In this document: one piece after another, positions 25,636 to 34,661 of the stretch
How positions within the stretch are numbered: position 1 is the first letter of the stretch
How the letters are laid out: every line of letters begins with the position of its first letter
Assembly (NCBI GenBank): GCA_964598425.1
Contig: CAZRBV010000012.1
Location: 4,319 to 68,318, forward strand
DNA from: UBA12567 sp964598425
GTDB lineage: Bacteria; Planctomycetota; Phycisphaerae; Phycisphaerales; SM1A02
Reading direction: 5' to 3'
DNA length: 64,000 nt
The notes under the pieces: model-generated
What the model was told of the DNA's origin: nothing
What the model saw: only the letters and a program-made list of their open reading frames with translations
The model's database searches: none
Program-made: the position numbers and the translations under genes

Positions 25636-26126
25636 TGCGGCGCGCATTCACCCTGATTGAATTGTTGGTTGTCGTCGTTGTGCTGGCCATTATCGCAGCC
25701 ATCCTCATCCCATCTGCCACGGAGCAGGACTCTGTGACCGCGGATACGGCGGCCCGGATTCTCTCATCAGATCTGGAGCACGCCCAGATGATCGCTGTTT
25801 CGCGCCCAGATCGACGTGTTGCACTCGTGGTCGATTCTGACGGCTCTGGATGGCGAATCGTTGACGCCGACCTTCCACTCACTCCGCTCGTCGACTCATT
25901 CGATGCATCTCATGAGGGGCGAACACTCGCAGTCCGTTGCGGCGTGGGAAGGGCATCCGTGTGTGATGGCGTGCTCATCTCGCCGGCAGGCGAACAGATC
26001 GTATTTGATCCGTTGGGTGGGCTTGAACTCCCCGGCGGAGCGCACCGCACGCTGAGCGTAGCGGCTGGCGAGGAAGCCAGATCTGTAACAGTCGATCCCG
26101 ACACCGGGTTCATCAGTCTCGAGTAG
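25635..26126 (+). CDS. Minor pseudopilin, GspH/FimT-like
   Basis: 163 residues with leader RRA|FTLIELLVVVVVLAIIAAILIP and +5 Glu, then the H-type layout in which residues following the helix read DTAARILSSDLEHAQMIAVS. The start is in a TGATG overlap with the upstream stop, and a GTG three bases earlier is possible. GGGAGG precedes it. Last gene of the pseudopilin operon. Its 3' end overlaps the convergent metallophosphoesterase gene by 14 bases. Confidence 0.8.
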   Translation: MRRAFTLIELLVVVVVLAIIAAILIPSATEQDSVTADTAARILSSDLEHAQMIAVSRPDRRVALVVDSDGSGWRIVDADLPLTPLVDSFDASHEGRTLAVRCGVGRASVCDGVLISPAGEQIVFDPLGGLELPGGAHRTLSVAAGEEARSVTVDPDTGFISLE

Positions 26127-28053
26127 CTGTCTCATCAATGGCAGCTCGACCATGGAGCAGCCCGTAGGCCCTGTTGGCAGATGCGTCGATGGCGAACGGG
26201 CCACGTGCTTCGCTGAATGGCAACAGAACCACCGTATCCTCATCGGACACGTACCGGACCGGCGGCTCGAAGGACTCTCCGGCATAGCGGGCCATTGACG
26301 AAAGTCGAACGCTGTCAAGCCAGCCCGTCATCCCGGACTGCGCGTTACCCCGCTCGTTCGGATCACCTCCGACAATGAGTGGAAGCTGGTTCGTTCCCCG
26401 AGTTCCCGAACCTTCAACTCGGCCGACGAGTGCACCGTCCAGATACAGACGCACTTCTTGACCGTCGAACACGCCCGCAACATGCTGCCAGACATCTGGT
26501 TTCAGCGGCACATCCGAGGAGGCCGTCTGATAAGAGCCATCCAACCACACGTGGAATGCTGGTCGCCAGTCACTCGCGAAAAGACCGTATTCGGAGGACT
26601 CAGTCTTGGCTATCAGCGCTCGGCGGCCATCAAGATCGGTCGGTTTCACCCACCCCTCCAATGTAAATGGCCCGTCAGGGAGCGGTATGCGCGCACTTTC
26701 TACTAGCACGGCATCACTGCTACCGAACAGCCGAAGCGCGCCATCGCCACCTGAGATGGCTACTCCGGTGGGTTGCCCTGCAATCACCCGTGTTGGACCG
26801 GGCACAATCCACTCTCTGTCGCCTGAGCGAATCACAGCAGACGATGCGAGCCTCGGAAACCGCCATGTGTCATCAAGTGGGCCACCGTGCGAGATTCGAA
26901 CCGGCACGACAACCTCTTCGCCCGGGTCGACCGTCTCGTGCAAGTGATCTGGTCTGAGTCTCCACCGTGAATCGTCAGCGTCGACGTCCAATGTCCACGT
27001 CAGCGGCGCGTCCGTCGGGTTCGTCAGCCGAACCGGAACTTCGACCTCGACCCGTCCCGTTGGTCCGACTTCAAACGGGGCGCCTCCTCTGGGCGATGCC
27101 GCCATCACTCGGTCGATCCTCGCCATGTGGTCCGCGGTCATCTCGCGGGGGTCGATGACATCACCAACCGGGATCGCCGCAATCGCGATTCCTTCGTCCC
27201 GCACCATCACGAGGTTGATGTGATGAAGGAAGCCTTTCGGATGGCTGACTTCTGGAAGCCGCCCACCGACCGTCGCGAGCGTCTGATACTCGATCCCATC
27301 TACAACGCCATCATGAAGCAGCCTGTGCACATGACCGCCGAACACCGCAGTTACGTTCCCGGCATCTCTGAGCATGTGATGCACACTTCGCCAATCATCG
27401 CCATATCGTCCCTCTCGCCACCGCGGATGGTGGCAAAACACGAATACATGACGCTTGTCCGCGGCTGAGTCCAGAACGCTCTGTAGCCAGCGGCGCTGCG
27501 CGGCGCTCATGCGTTGCGCCTCCGGCCGTGAGAACGTCTTGACACCGGTCTCGGGATCTCCCTCATCCGTGTACAGCACGATGAATCGGCATCCCTTGTG
27601 ATCGAAGGCATACCACAGCGGCCCGAAGAAGGACTCGTAGTCACGCTCATGCTCATCTGCCGGCCGACCTGGGCCTCGCCAGTAGACGTCATGATTGCCA
27701 GCCACCGGAAACCACGGACAGTCAAGTTCGGCCATCACATTTCGAAACTCGGTCATTTGGACCATCCACTCCGGTCGAGTGTTGTAGCCCTGAACCAGAT
27801 CGCCCACGGTCATCACCAGATCGGGATTGATTGTGTTGGTATCCCGTACAGCTTGCCGCAACACATGAATACCTTCGGCAGGCCCCCCCGTTCGGTCGCC
27901 GTACACAGCAAAGGCAAATGCGTCGTCCTCAAGCGGGGTCACCAGTGGGAGTTGATCCGGGCGATCCGTCAGGATCTCACCTGGCTCCCCCGGTACGCCA
28001 GCAGGTGAGGGGGCGCTCGCGAGCAGTACAGCGATCGTTGCAATATCAATCAT
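26113..28053 (-). CDS. Secreted metallophosphoesterase with C-terminal LamG domain
   Basis: 646 residues. Signal-like start (MIDIATIAVLLASAPSPAG). A calcineurin-like phosphoesterase domain (about 45-300) has the metal motifs YGDRT, VGDLVQG, AGNHD, FCHHPRW and GGHVH. A beta-sandwich linker follows (about 330-430), then a LamG/concanavalin-like domain (about 455-630) with GPFTLEGWVKP and WQHVAGVFDG. Likely exported hydrolysis of phosphoesters or phosphonucleotides. The substrate is unknown. CACAAT lies six bases before the start codon, so the mRNA may be leaderless. Confidence 0.88.
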   Translation of the reverse strand: MIDIATIAVLLASAPSPAGVPGEPGEILTDRPDQLPLVTPLEDDAFAFAVYGDRTGGPAEGIHVLRQAVRDTNTINPDLVMTVGDLVQGYNTRPEWMVQMTEFRNVMAELDCPWFPVAGNHDVYWRGPGRPADEHERDYESFFGPLWYAFDHKGCRFIVLYTDEGDPETGVKTFSRPEAQRMSAAQRRWLQSVLDSAADKRHVFVFCHHPRWREGRYGDDWRSVHHMLRDAGNVTAVFGGHVHRLLHDGVVDGIEYQTLATVGGRLPEVSHPKGFLHHINLVMVRDEGIAIAAIPVGDVIDPREMTADHMARIDRVMAASPRGGAPFEVGPTGRVEVEVPVRLTNPTDAPLTWTLDVDADDSRWRLRPDHLHETVDPGEEVVVPVRISHGGPLDDTWRFPRLASSAVIRSGDREWIVPGPTRVIAGQPTGVAISGGDGALRLFGSSDAVLVESARIPLPDGPFTLEGWVKPTDLDGRRALIAKTESSEYGLFASDWRPAFHVWLDGSYQTASSDVPLKPDVWQHVAGVFDGQEVRLYLDGALVGRVEGSGTRGTNQLPLIVGGDPNERGNAQSGMTGWLDSVRLSSMARYAGESFEPPVRYVSDEDTVVLLPFSEARGPFAIDASANRAYGLLHGRAAIDETATRD

Positions 28054-28059
28054 GCCCTG

Positions 28060-28065
28060 ATTGTG
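28060..28065 (-). promoter_or_regulatory. Candidate -10 of a leaderless promoter (metallophosphoesterase)
   Basis: CACAAT on the minus strand, six bases before the ATG at 28053. It shares a 72-base divergent spacer with the dimethylarginine hydrolase promoter. Confidence 0.45.
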
Positions 28066-28112
28066 GCAGATTCAGCGCGGATGGGTCGGGTATCGCGTCT
28101 GGCTGGTTGAGA

Positions 28113-28118
28113 TACCAT
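28113..28118 (+). promoter_or_regulatory. Candidate -10 of a leaderless promoter (DDAH)
   Basis: TACCAT on the plus strand, seven bases before the ATG at 28126. The same hexamer stands before the genes at 39947 (minus) and 40017 (plus). Confidence 0.45.
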
Positions 28119-28125
28119 GCCTCAC

Positions 28126-28896
28126 ATGTTGATCGCCATCACCCGCCCAGTCAGCGAATCCATCCATGAATGTGAGCTCACTCACATGGATCGCGAGCCG
28201 ATCTGCCACGAGACAGCGGCGCAGCAGCACAGCAGTTACGTCGCTGCCATGAAGGAATTGGGCGTCACGATCCTCGAGTTGGACCCGCTCCACGACCATC
28301 CCGACGCGGTCTTCGTCGAGGACATCATTGTCGTCGTCGACGAGATTGCCGTTCTGACCAGACCTGGAGCCGAATCTCGGCGGGGCGAAGTCGAGAGCAT
28401 TCTGGATGTCATTGCAGCGCACCGCCCTATCGCCCGTATTGAATCACCCGGCACGCTTGAGGGCGGCGACGTCATTCAGGCCGAGCGGACAATCTATGTC
28501 GGCCTGTCAACACGAACGAACCAGGCTGGATTTGAACAAATCAAATCTATTCTCGAACCGCACGGATATCGCGTCGAGGGAGTCGCTGTTCCTGGCGCGC
28601 TCCACCTCAAGACGGCCGCGACGTATCTTGGAGATGGCGTCGTGCTGGCCAACCCCGACTGGCTTGACGTCACTCAGTTTCACGGTCTCGATGTTGTTGA
28701 AGTGCATCCAGACGAGCCGTTTGCAGGTAATGCCATCCGTATCAATGGCGTGTTGCTGTTCCCGGAACAGTTCCCCCACACCGCCGGTCGCCTCGAAGCA
28801 CGCGGATTCCGCCTCGTTCGCGTCCCCTCGACCGAGCTTGCGAAGGCCGAGGGCAGCCTCACGTGCAAGAGTGTGATCTTCAACGGATCCGCCTGA
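28126..28896 (+). CDS. N(G),N(G)-dimethylarginine dimethylaminohydrolase (DDAH)
   Basis: 256 residues from ATG 28126 (an ATG at 28117 would add three). Guanidine-modifying superfamily. Catalytic Glu112 in LEGGD, His160 in HLKTAATY and Cys247 in SLTCKSV are all present. Their spacing equals that of the Pseudomonas aeruginosa enzyme as I remember it (Glu114, His162, Cys249). The start FVEDIIVV segment is also typical. The enzyme converts methylated arginine to citrulline and methylamines. A related arginine-deiminase or ornithine-forming activity cannot be excluded. Convergent with the sigma-54 activator gene. Confidence 0.9.
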   Translation: MLIAITRPVSESIHECELTHMDREPICHETAAQQHSSYVAAMKELGVTILELDPLHDHPDAVFVEDIIVVVDEIAVLTRPGAESRRGEVESILDVIAAHRPIARIESPGTLEGGDVIQAERTIYVGLSTRTNQAGFEQIKSILEPHGYRVEGVAVPGALHLKTAATYLGDGVVLANPDWLDVTQFHGLDVVEVHPDEPFAGNAIRINGVLLFPEQFPHTAGRLEARGFRLVRVPSTELAKAEGSLTCKSVIFNGSA

Positions 28897-28918
28897 CCAG
28901 CACTCACGCAGTCGACGA

Positions 28919-30301
28919 TTACTTCAGACCATATTCCTTGAGTTTTCGGTAGAGCGTCCGCTCTCCGATTCCCAGAATCTCGGCCGCCTGTTCACGATTG
29001 GCGCCTGTCATCACCAGCGTTTGCCGTATCGCCTCTTTTTCAAGCCGCTCCAATCCAATGCCTGCAAGACTGCCAAGATGCAGATGCTCATCGTCATCGT
29101 GCAGTCTGATGTCGTCTGGTACATCACCGACATCAATCTTCGCCCCCTCGGTCATCACGATCATCCGTTGCACGACATTGAAGAGTTGCCGCACGTTTCC
29201 CGGCCAGTTGTAGGACACGAGCCGCAACATCGCGGGCTCGGAAAACGTCGGCACCTCTCGTTCGAGCTCCGCCGCGAATCGACCGGCGGCGTGATTGACC
29301 AGGACCGGAACATCTTCACGCCTCTCACGCAGTGGCGGCAAGTGGATTTCAGCGCCATTGATCCTGAAGTACAGGTCCTCTCGAAACCCATCTTCATCGA
29401 TCAGTGCCTTGAGGTCTCTGTTCGTCGCGCTGACAAACCGGACATCGACGTGCTGCGCAGCATTGGTGCCGAGACGAATCACCTCGCCGCTCTCCAGAAC
29501 TCGCAACAACTTCGACTGCATGGTCAAAGGCATGTCGCCGATCTCGTCCAGGAAGAGCGTCCCTTTGTCGGCGTACTCAAAGACGCCCTCTCGATCTCGC
29601 TCAGCACCGGTGAAAGCGCCTCGTGAGTGGCCGAAGAGCTGGTCCTCAAGAAGACTTTCGCTCTGTCCGGCGCAATTGAACGTGACGTATCGTTTTCCAG
29701 ATCGTTTCGACTGGTTGTGGACAGCTTCAGCGACCAGTTCCTTGCCTGTGCCAGACTCGCCCGTGATGAGTACCGGGATATTGCTCGGCGCGACTTGACG
29801 GATGGTCGCTATGACCTTTCGAATGGCCGGTGACTCTCCAATGATTCCTTCAAATCCCCAGGCGGCTTCAACCTGACTCTGGAGACGGGTGTTGGAGTCT
29901 CGAAGCCTGACCGTCTCTACCGCCCGCTGCACAAGATTTCTGAACACATCAAGATCCAGTGGCTTTTCGATGAAGTCGTATGCCCCGCCCTGCAGCGCGG
30001 CTTTCGCAGTCGCCACATCACCGTGCGCTGTCACCATCAGCGACTCCGCATCAGGTTGATGTTCCTGAGCAAGCGAAAGCACCTTGAGCCCAGCGTCGTC
30101 GGTCTCCATCGAAAGGTCCGTGATAATGACGTCAAAGTTGCCGTAGGTCAGCTCCTCTTCGGCCTCTGTCGCGGATGTCACGATCGTGCAGACATGCCCC
30201 AGTCGTCGCAGTGCTTCAGCCATTGTGTCGGCATGATCGGCCTCATCGTCGACGACGAGAATCTGGGCATGGACGACGTCGTGGAGATCTCGCTGGCTCA
30301 T
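28919..30301 (-). CDS. NtrC-family sigma-54-dependent response regulator
   Basis: 460 residues, full NtrC layout. Receiver domain (1-125) with VVDDE and phospho-acceptor Asp62 in ITDLS, and KP near 113. AAA+ domain (about 150-385) with Walker A GESGTGKE at 181, GAFTGA (sigma-54 contact loop) at 228-233, Walker B LFLDEIGD and the WPGNVRQL box. C-terminal Fis-type helix-turn-helix ending RTLYRKLKEYGLK. It has no sensor kinase beside it, so its partner is elsewhere. It may activate the sigma-54 promoter at 8984 in this window, which is inference. Divergent from murC over only 61 bases. Confidence 0.96.
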   Translation of the reverse strand: MSQRDLHDVVHAQILVVDDEADHADTMAEALRRLGHVCTIVTSATEAEEELTYGNFDVIITDLSMETDDAGLKVLSLAQEHQPDAESLMVTAHGDVATAKAALQGGAYDFIEKPLDLDVFRNLVQRAVETVRLRDSNTRLQSQVEAAWGFEGIIGESPAIRKVIATIRQVAPSNIPVLITGESGTGKELVAEAVHNQSKRSGKRYVTFNCAGQSESLLEDQLFGHSRGAFTGAERDREGVFEYADKGTLFLDEIGDMPLTMQSKLLRVLESGEVIRLGTNAAQHVDVRFVSATNRDLKALIDEDGFREDLYFRINGAEIHLPPLRERREDVPVLVNHAAGRFAAELEREVPTFSEPAMLRLVSYNWPGNVRQLFNVVQRMIVMTEGAKIDVGDVPDDIRLHDDDEHLHLGSLAGIGLERLEKEAIRQTLVMTGANREQAAEILGIGERTLYRKLKEYGLK

Positions 30302-30309
30302 GCGGGCAA

Positions 30310-30315
30310 AGGATA
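30310..30315 (-). promoter_or_regulatory. Candidate -10 of a leaderless promoter (NtrC-type regulator)
   Basis: TATCCT on the minus strand, eight bases before the ATG at 30301. It lies 35 bases from the divergent murC hexamer, so the two promoters would overlap. Confidence 0.45.
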
Positions 30316-30350
30316 CCCACCACCACCCTGTTCCCGTCGGCTGCCATCGC

Positions 30351-30356
30351 TAGACT
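30351..30356 (+). promoter_or_regulatory. Candidate -10 of a leaderless promoter (murC)
   Basis: TAGACT, six bases before the ATG at 30363. No Shine-Dalgarno fits in the remaining space. Confidence 0.5.
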
Positions 30357-30362
30357 CCTCCA

Positions 30363-31817
30363 ATGCCTTCTGACTCCTGCGAATCGACCGCCCGCTATGA
30401 GTTTCCTGAGCCAGACTCCCTGGTCTGGATGATCGGCATCGGCGGCTGCGGCATGTGCGGACTCGCCCGGATCCTCGCTTCTCATGGCCTCCGCGTCGCA
30501 GGATCGGACCAGATCGCAACGGATACAACCGCGGCTCTCTCGAGCGAAGGCATCGCTGTCCACCACGGCGACGTCGACTTGCCTGAGGATGTCGACATCG
30601 TGATCGCTTCTGCCGCAATCCCTCCGGACCACCGAGAGTGGGCCGCTGCAGTAAGCCGCGGCATCAGCACGTACTCCTACGCCGAGGGGCTTGGCATGGT
30701 CCAGCAGCAGCGCCTCGGTGTCAGCATCGCCGGCACGCATGGCAAGAGTACGACTGCGGCCATGCTGGCATGGATTCTTCTCGACACCGGTCTCGACCCA
30801 GGGTTCATCATCGGGGCGAATTGTGAGCAGATCGGCGGTGGCAGCAGGCTTGGCAACTCGGAGATTCCGAGCGGGCCCCTCGCCGGTGAGCCTGGAGTGC
30901 TGATCACCGAAGCGTGCGAGTTCAACCGCTCATTTCACAGCCACCGGCCCGCGGTCGGGCTGATCAATAATCTCGAAGAAGATCACCTTGATATCTACGA
31001 GGGTCTCGACGCAATCATCGACGCGTTTTCTGAGTTCGCATCCCTGATACCGCCTGCGGAACAAGGTGGATCGCTGCTCATCGCCCATGAAGGAGCGCAG
31101 CGTCAGCGAATCACGCCGTCACTTTCATGCCACGTGTCCACATTCGGATTCAACCCCGAAGCTGACTATCAGGTTGCCTGGGACGCCGCCGCCAGACGGG
31201 CCGGCATTCTCCGAGACGGCATGTGGGTCACCCAGTGGACCAATTCGATGCCCGGTGCTCACAATGCGCTCAACGCTGCCGCCGCCGTCATACTCGCGCA
31301 TCAACTCGGCACAGAGTGGGATGCCGCAGCGGACGCCGCAAGTCGGTTTCGGGGTCTTGAACGAAGAATGGAGCGCCTCGGCGCTCGCCACGTGCCCTCG
31401 GGCGAAGTCACTGTCTTTACGGACTATGGACACCACCCAACCGAGATTGACAACACGCTCCGCGCACTTCGCGCGGCGGAGTCTCCAGAGCGACTGGTCT
31501 GTGTCTTCCAGCCACACCAGCACTCGCGAACTCGATTCCTCCTCGACCAGTTCGCCGAATCATTCGCGGCAGCAGATGAAGTCATCGTCCCTGAGATCTA
31601 TTTCGTCAGAGATTCGGAAGCGGAGCGCAAGCGAATCTGCGCCGGTGATCTGGTCTCGCGACTTCTCGAACGAGGTGTTTCAGCCCGGCACATCGCTGAC
31701 TTTGGCGACATTGTCAGCACTCTGGAAGATGATCTTCAAGGAGGCGATCTGCTGGTCGTAATGGGAGCCGGGCCTGTATGGACGATATCCCGTGACTTCA
31801 TGGAAGCGTCCCCATGA
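30363..31817 (+). CDS. murC: UDP-N-acetylmuramate-L-alanine ligase MurC
   Basis: Cytoplasmic peptidoglycan precursor enzyme adding the first L-Ala. 484 residues. Rossmann start MIGIGGCGMCGLARIL, the SAAIPPDH segment, ATP loop GTHGKSTTAAML, NNLEEDHLD, and the C-terminal FTDYGHHPTEI all match MurC. Overlaps murB by four bases (ATGA). First gene of the mur/ddl/ftsQ-like cluster. The upstream genes of a typical dcw cluster (mraY, murD, ftsW, murG) are absent here. Confidence 0.96.
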   Translation: MPSDSCESTARYEFPEPDSLVWMIGIGGCGMCGLARILASHGLRVAGSDQIATDTTAALSSEGIAVHHGDVDLPEDVDIVIASAAIPPDHREWAAAVSRGISTYSYAEGLGMVQQQRLGVSIAGTHGKSTTAAMLAWILLDTGLDPGFIIGANCEQIGGGSRLGNSEIPSGPLAGEPGVLITEACEFNRSFHSHRPAVGLINNLEEDHLDIYEGLDAIIDAFSEFASLIPPAEQGGSLLIAHEGAQRQRITPSLSCHVSTFGFNPEADYQVAWDAAARRAGILRDGMWVTQWTNSMPGAHNALNAAAAVILAHQLGTEWDAAADAASRFRGLERRMERLGARHVPSGEVTVFTDYGHHPTEIDNTLRALRAAESPERLVCVFQPHQHSRTRFLLDQFAESFAAADEVIVPEIYFVRDSEAERKRICAGDLVSRLLERGVSARHIADFGDIVSTLEDDLQGGDLLVVMGAGPVWTISRDFMEASP

Positions 31818-32755
31818 CCGCATCAAGATCATCCCTGCTTGGTGGCCTGGCCATCGACGTCACTTTCGACGCGCCAATCGGCGCCATGACCTGGTACGGA
31901 ATCGGGGGACGAGCCGACACGCTCGTATCACCGCATACGGATGATGCTGTTGTGGAACTGGTCTCACGATGCCGCGCACAGGATGTGCCAGTTCGCATCC
32001 TTGGCGGCGGAGCCAACCTGCTGGTCGATGACTCTGGCGTTGACGGAATTGTCCTGAGACTGGACAACGAACACTTTCGGCGAGTCCACTATTCGGCAGG
32101 TAGCGCCATCGGCGCAGCGCGGGCAGGTGCCGGAGCCGATCTCTTTCGACTTGTTCAGGACACCAAGCGGCGAGGCCTTGCCGGGTTTGAAATGATGGCG
32201 GGAATACCAGGAACAATCGGTGGGGCCATCCGCATGAATGCCGGAGGAACCTGGGGAGCGATCAGTGATCGGCTCCGCACCATTACGCACGTGTCTCTGG
32301 ATGGTGTCGTGCGCCATCTGCAGGCCGAGGAAATGGGGTTTCGGTACAGAAGAAGCGACGTCCCACCGGGGGTCATTCTCGAATGCACACTCAGCCTCAC
32401 CGAAGATGATCCCATCGAGGTTGCAAACCGGGTCAAGGAGATCTTCCAGCACAAGCGGGCCAGCCAACCATTGGCGGACCAAAGCGCCGGTTGTGTGTTT
32501 CGAAACCCGGTCGACCCAGACACCGGCAAGCAGATCTCGGCAGGCGCGATCATCGACGCCGCAGGTCTGAAGGGGCACCGGATTGGTGGTGCCCTCGTCA
32601 GTGATCAACATGCCAATTTCATCGTGAGCGACCCCGGGGCCAGTGCTACTGATGTCAGAAAGCTCATCGATGATGTTCGAATCAGAGTTGCCCAACGTCG
32701 AGGAATCACGCTCGAACCGGAGGTGGTGATCTGGTCTCGTGGAGACGACACATGA
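31814..32755 (+). CDS. murB: UDP-N-acetylenolpyruvoylglucosamine reductase MurB
   Basis: FAD enzyme making UDP-MurNAc. 313 residues. The N-terminal TWYGIGGRAD, FAD-binding ILGGGANLLV, the GIPGTIGGAIRMNAG signature, and SAGCVFRNP with the C-terminal loop of a type II MurB. Translationally coupled on both sides by four-base overlaps. Confidence 0.96.
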   Translation: MTASRSSLLGGLAIDVTFDAPIGAMTWYGIGGRADTLVSPHTDDAVVELVSRCRAQDVPVRILGGGANLLVDDSGVDGIVLRLDNEHFRRVHYSAGSAIGAARAGAGADLFRLVQDTKRRGLAGFEMMAGIPGTIGGAIRMNAGGTWGAISDRLRTITHVSLDGVVRHLQAEEMGFRYRRSDVPPGVILECTLSLTEDDPIEVANRVKEIFQHKRASQPLADQSAGCVFRNPVDPDTGKQISAGAIIDAAGLKGHRIGGALVSDQHANFIVSDPGASATDVRKLIDDVRIRVAQRRGITLEPEVVIWSRGDDT

Positions 32756-33678
32756 GCAAACCAACCATTGTCGTACTTATGGGTGGCCCCGATGCCGAGC
32801 GCGAAGTCAGCGTAAGTTCGGGGACCGCCGTCGCGTTGGCGCTCCGGCAAGCTGGCTGGCCGGTTCTTGACGAGATCATCGACTGCCCCACCGCGAGCGA
32901 GATCGCAGCCATTCCAGGGGATGTCGTCTTTCCGGCCCTTCATGGCCCGTGGGGGGAAGGCGGTCCGCTGCAGGCGCTCCTTGAAATGGATGGCCGGCCA
33001 TTCGTGGGATCCTCCTCGCGGGTCGCAGCTCAATGCATGGACAAGGCCCTGACCAAGCAGGTGGCGAGAGATCTGGGAGTACGCACGCCAAACTGGTGCC
33101 ATGCCCGACGCGGCGACATCCTGAGCGTACCACCGCCCGCAGTCGTCAAACCGAACGATGACGGATCAAGCATCGACCTCTCGCTCTGCGATACCCAGGA
33201 CCAACTGGATCGAGCTGCCGAGCGGGTGATTTCGAAGCGTGGTTCTGCGCTGGTTGAGTCCCGGATCTGCGGCCGCGAAATGACCGTGAGCGTCCTGGGG
33301 AATCAGGTCTTGCCGATCATCGAGATTCAACCGGCCAGCGGCTGCTATGACTATGAGGCGAAGTATGACCGTGAAGACACGCGATACCTCGTGTCCCCGG
33401 ACCTCCCTGAGCGTGTGACTGCCGAAATGCGGAAGGCGACCCGAACACTCTGCAATCATCTGGGCATCCGAGATGTCGCCAGAGTCGACTTTCTCGTCGA
33501 TGGCACCGGTTCCTGGATGTTGGAAGTGAACACCATGCCAGGATTCACAGATCACTCGCTTCTCCCAATGGCTGCGAGCGACTCGGGCATGTCGATGGCG
33601 GATCTGTGCAATGAACTGGTCAAAATGGCTATCAGTCGAGGATCGGCAACCACAACTGGGGTATCACACCTTGACTGA
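32752..33678 (+). CDS. ddl: D-alanine-D-alanine ligase
   Basis: ATP-grasp enzyme forming the D-Ala-D-Ala dipeptide. 308 residues, normal length. MGGPDAEREVS at the start, ALHGPWGEGG, VVKPNDDGSSI for ATP, and EVNTMPGFTDHS near the C terminus. Overlaps murB by four bases. Together with murB and murC it shows that this planctomycete makes peptidoglycan. Confidence 0.96.
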   Translation: MSKPTIVVLMGGPDAEREVSVSSGTAVALALRQAGWPVLDEIIDCPTASEIAAIPGDVVFPALHGPWGEGGPLQALLEMDGRPFVGSSSRVAAQCMDKALTKQVARDLGVRTPNWCHARRGDILSVPPPAVVKPNDDGSSIDLSLCDTQDQLDRAAERVISKRGSALVESRICGREMTVSVLGNQVLPIIEIQPASGCYDYEAKYDREDTRYLVSPDLPERVTAEMRKATRTLCNHLGIRDVARVDFLVDGTGSWMLEVNTMPGFTDHSLLPMAASDSGMSMADLCNELVKMAISRGSATTTGVSHLD

Positions 33679-33692
33679 CCGATAGTTCCTCT

Positions 33693-33708
33693 GCGGCACC
33701 GGTGCCGC
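33693..33708. promoter_or_regulatory. Perfect 16-bp palindrome between ddl and the ftsQ-like gene
   Basis: GCGGCACCGGTGCCGC, no spacer and no T-run after it, so it is a better candidate for a protein-binding site than a terminator. It lies 20 bases before the next start codon. Confidence 0.4.
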
Positions 33709-33727
33709 TGGAGGCTGTACCGCGCTC

Positions 33728-34597
33728 ATGGCTCGAAAACAACGCCGTCACCGTTCATCCTTCGCATCAGCTACGCAGCGAGTCGCCGCAGTCGTGATTC
33801 GGTCGCCCCGGTTCCTTCGGGGCGATGCCGGGGGGTGGGCGCTGATCGTGCTGTTCTTCGGAATCCTTGCCCTGGCCGCACCGCGCCTACGGGCCATCGC
33901 GCTCCAGAATGCCCCCCCAACCTCAGAAATCCGCTTTGTGGAAACACCCGACTGGGTGGGTGGCACGCTGGTTGAGCATCTGGGCCGCATTGCGTCGCGC
34001 CAACTTCCCGAGACCCCTCCAACCCAAGGCGATCTGGCTGCAATCCACGACGCGCTCGACCGGTCCGGGTGGTTTGAGCAGATCCAGCGAGTCCGCCTGG
34101 CAGCCAGCGGGGACATTGAGGTGGAAGCGACATTTCTCTCACCGGTCGCCATTGTGGAAGATGACTACGGAGAAGTCGTCATTGATGCAGCAGGGCGCCC
34201 GCTGCCCGAAGGCACGCGGATGGCGGAAGAGCCCCATGTCATTCGGATCACGGGGCCCCGCATGAACCGCCCGAGCCGCGCATCGCGCATCTGGCAAGGC
34301 GACGACGTCGCGGCGGCCCTGCGCCTCCACGCTCTTCTCGAAGGCCATGACTGGGCAGTCCAAATCGAAGCGATTGATCTCGCCGACTACGATCGCACCG
34401 GCGCCCTTGTGCTGCTGACGGATCTGCCAACACGGATTCGATGGGGAGCTGCCCCCGGCGAGGAGACCCCGTTGGAGGCGCTTGCGAATCGAAAAATATT
34501 CCGTCTCGACTCCGCGTTTCGAAGTCACGGTCGGATTGATCAGCACCACACAGGCGAAATCGATTTGACGATGGCCTCTCACGTCGTGCAGCGATAG
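33728..34597 (+). CDS. FtsQ/DivIB-like POTRA-domain membrane protein
   Basis: 289 residues. Basic cytoplasmic N terminus, one membrane helix near residues 35-53 (GWALIVLFFGILALAA), then a region that fits a POTRA domain (about 66-135: IRFVETPDWVGG, LDRSGWFEQIQRVRL, IEVEATFLSPVAIV) followed by a beta-rich part containing VVIDAAGRPLP, a typical FtsQ/DivIB element. Sequence similarity is weak, and the call leans on topology and position after murC-murB-ddl, where ftsQ stands in dcw clusters. ftsA and ftsZ do not follow. Probable role: cell-wall or divisome scaffold. Confidence 0.65.
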   Translation: MARKQRRHRSSFASATQRVAAVVIRSPRFLRGDAGGWALIVLFFGILALAAPRLRAIALQNAPPTSEIRFVETPDWVGGTLVEHLGRIASRQLPETPPTQGDLAAIHDALDRSGWFEQIQRVRLAASGDIEVEATFLSPVAIVEDDYGEVVIDAAGRPLPEGTRMAEEPHVIRITGPRMNRPSRASRIWQGDDVAAALRLHALLEGHDWAVQIEAIDLADYDRTGALVLLTDLPTRIRWGAAPGEETPLEALANRKIFRLDSAFRSHGRIDQHHTGEIDLTMASHVVQR

Positions 34598-34661
34598 GCT
34601 CATCTCAACTTTGTGAGACTGATGACTTGCAGAGAATTCGCCGCGGCCCCACCATGAAGAC

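Noticed and set aside
26880..26905. tRNA-like GATTCGAACC segment
   Set aside because: It falls inside the metallophosphoesterase frame on the minus strand, and no acceptor, anticodon or D-arm pairing is visible around it.
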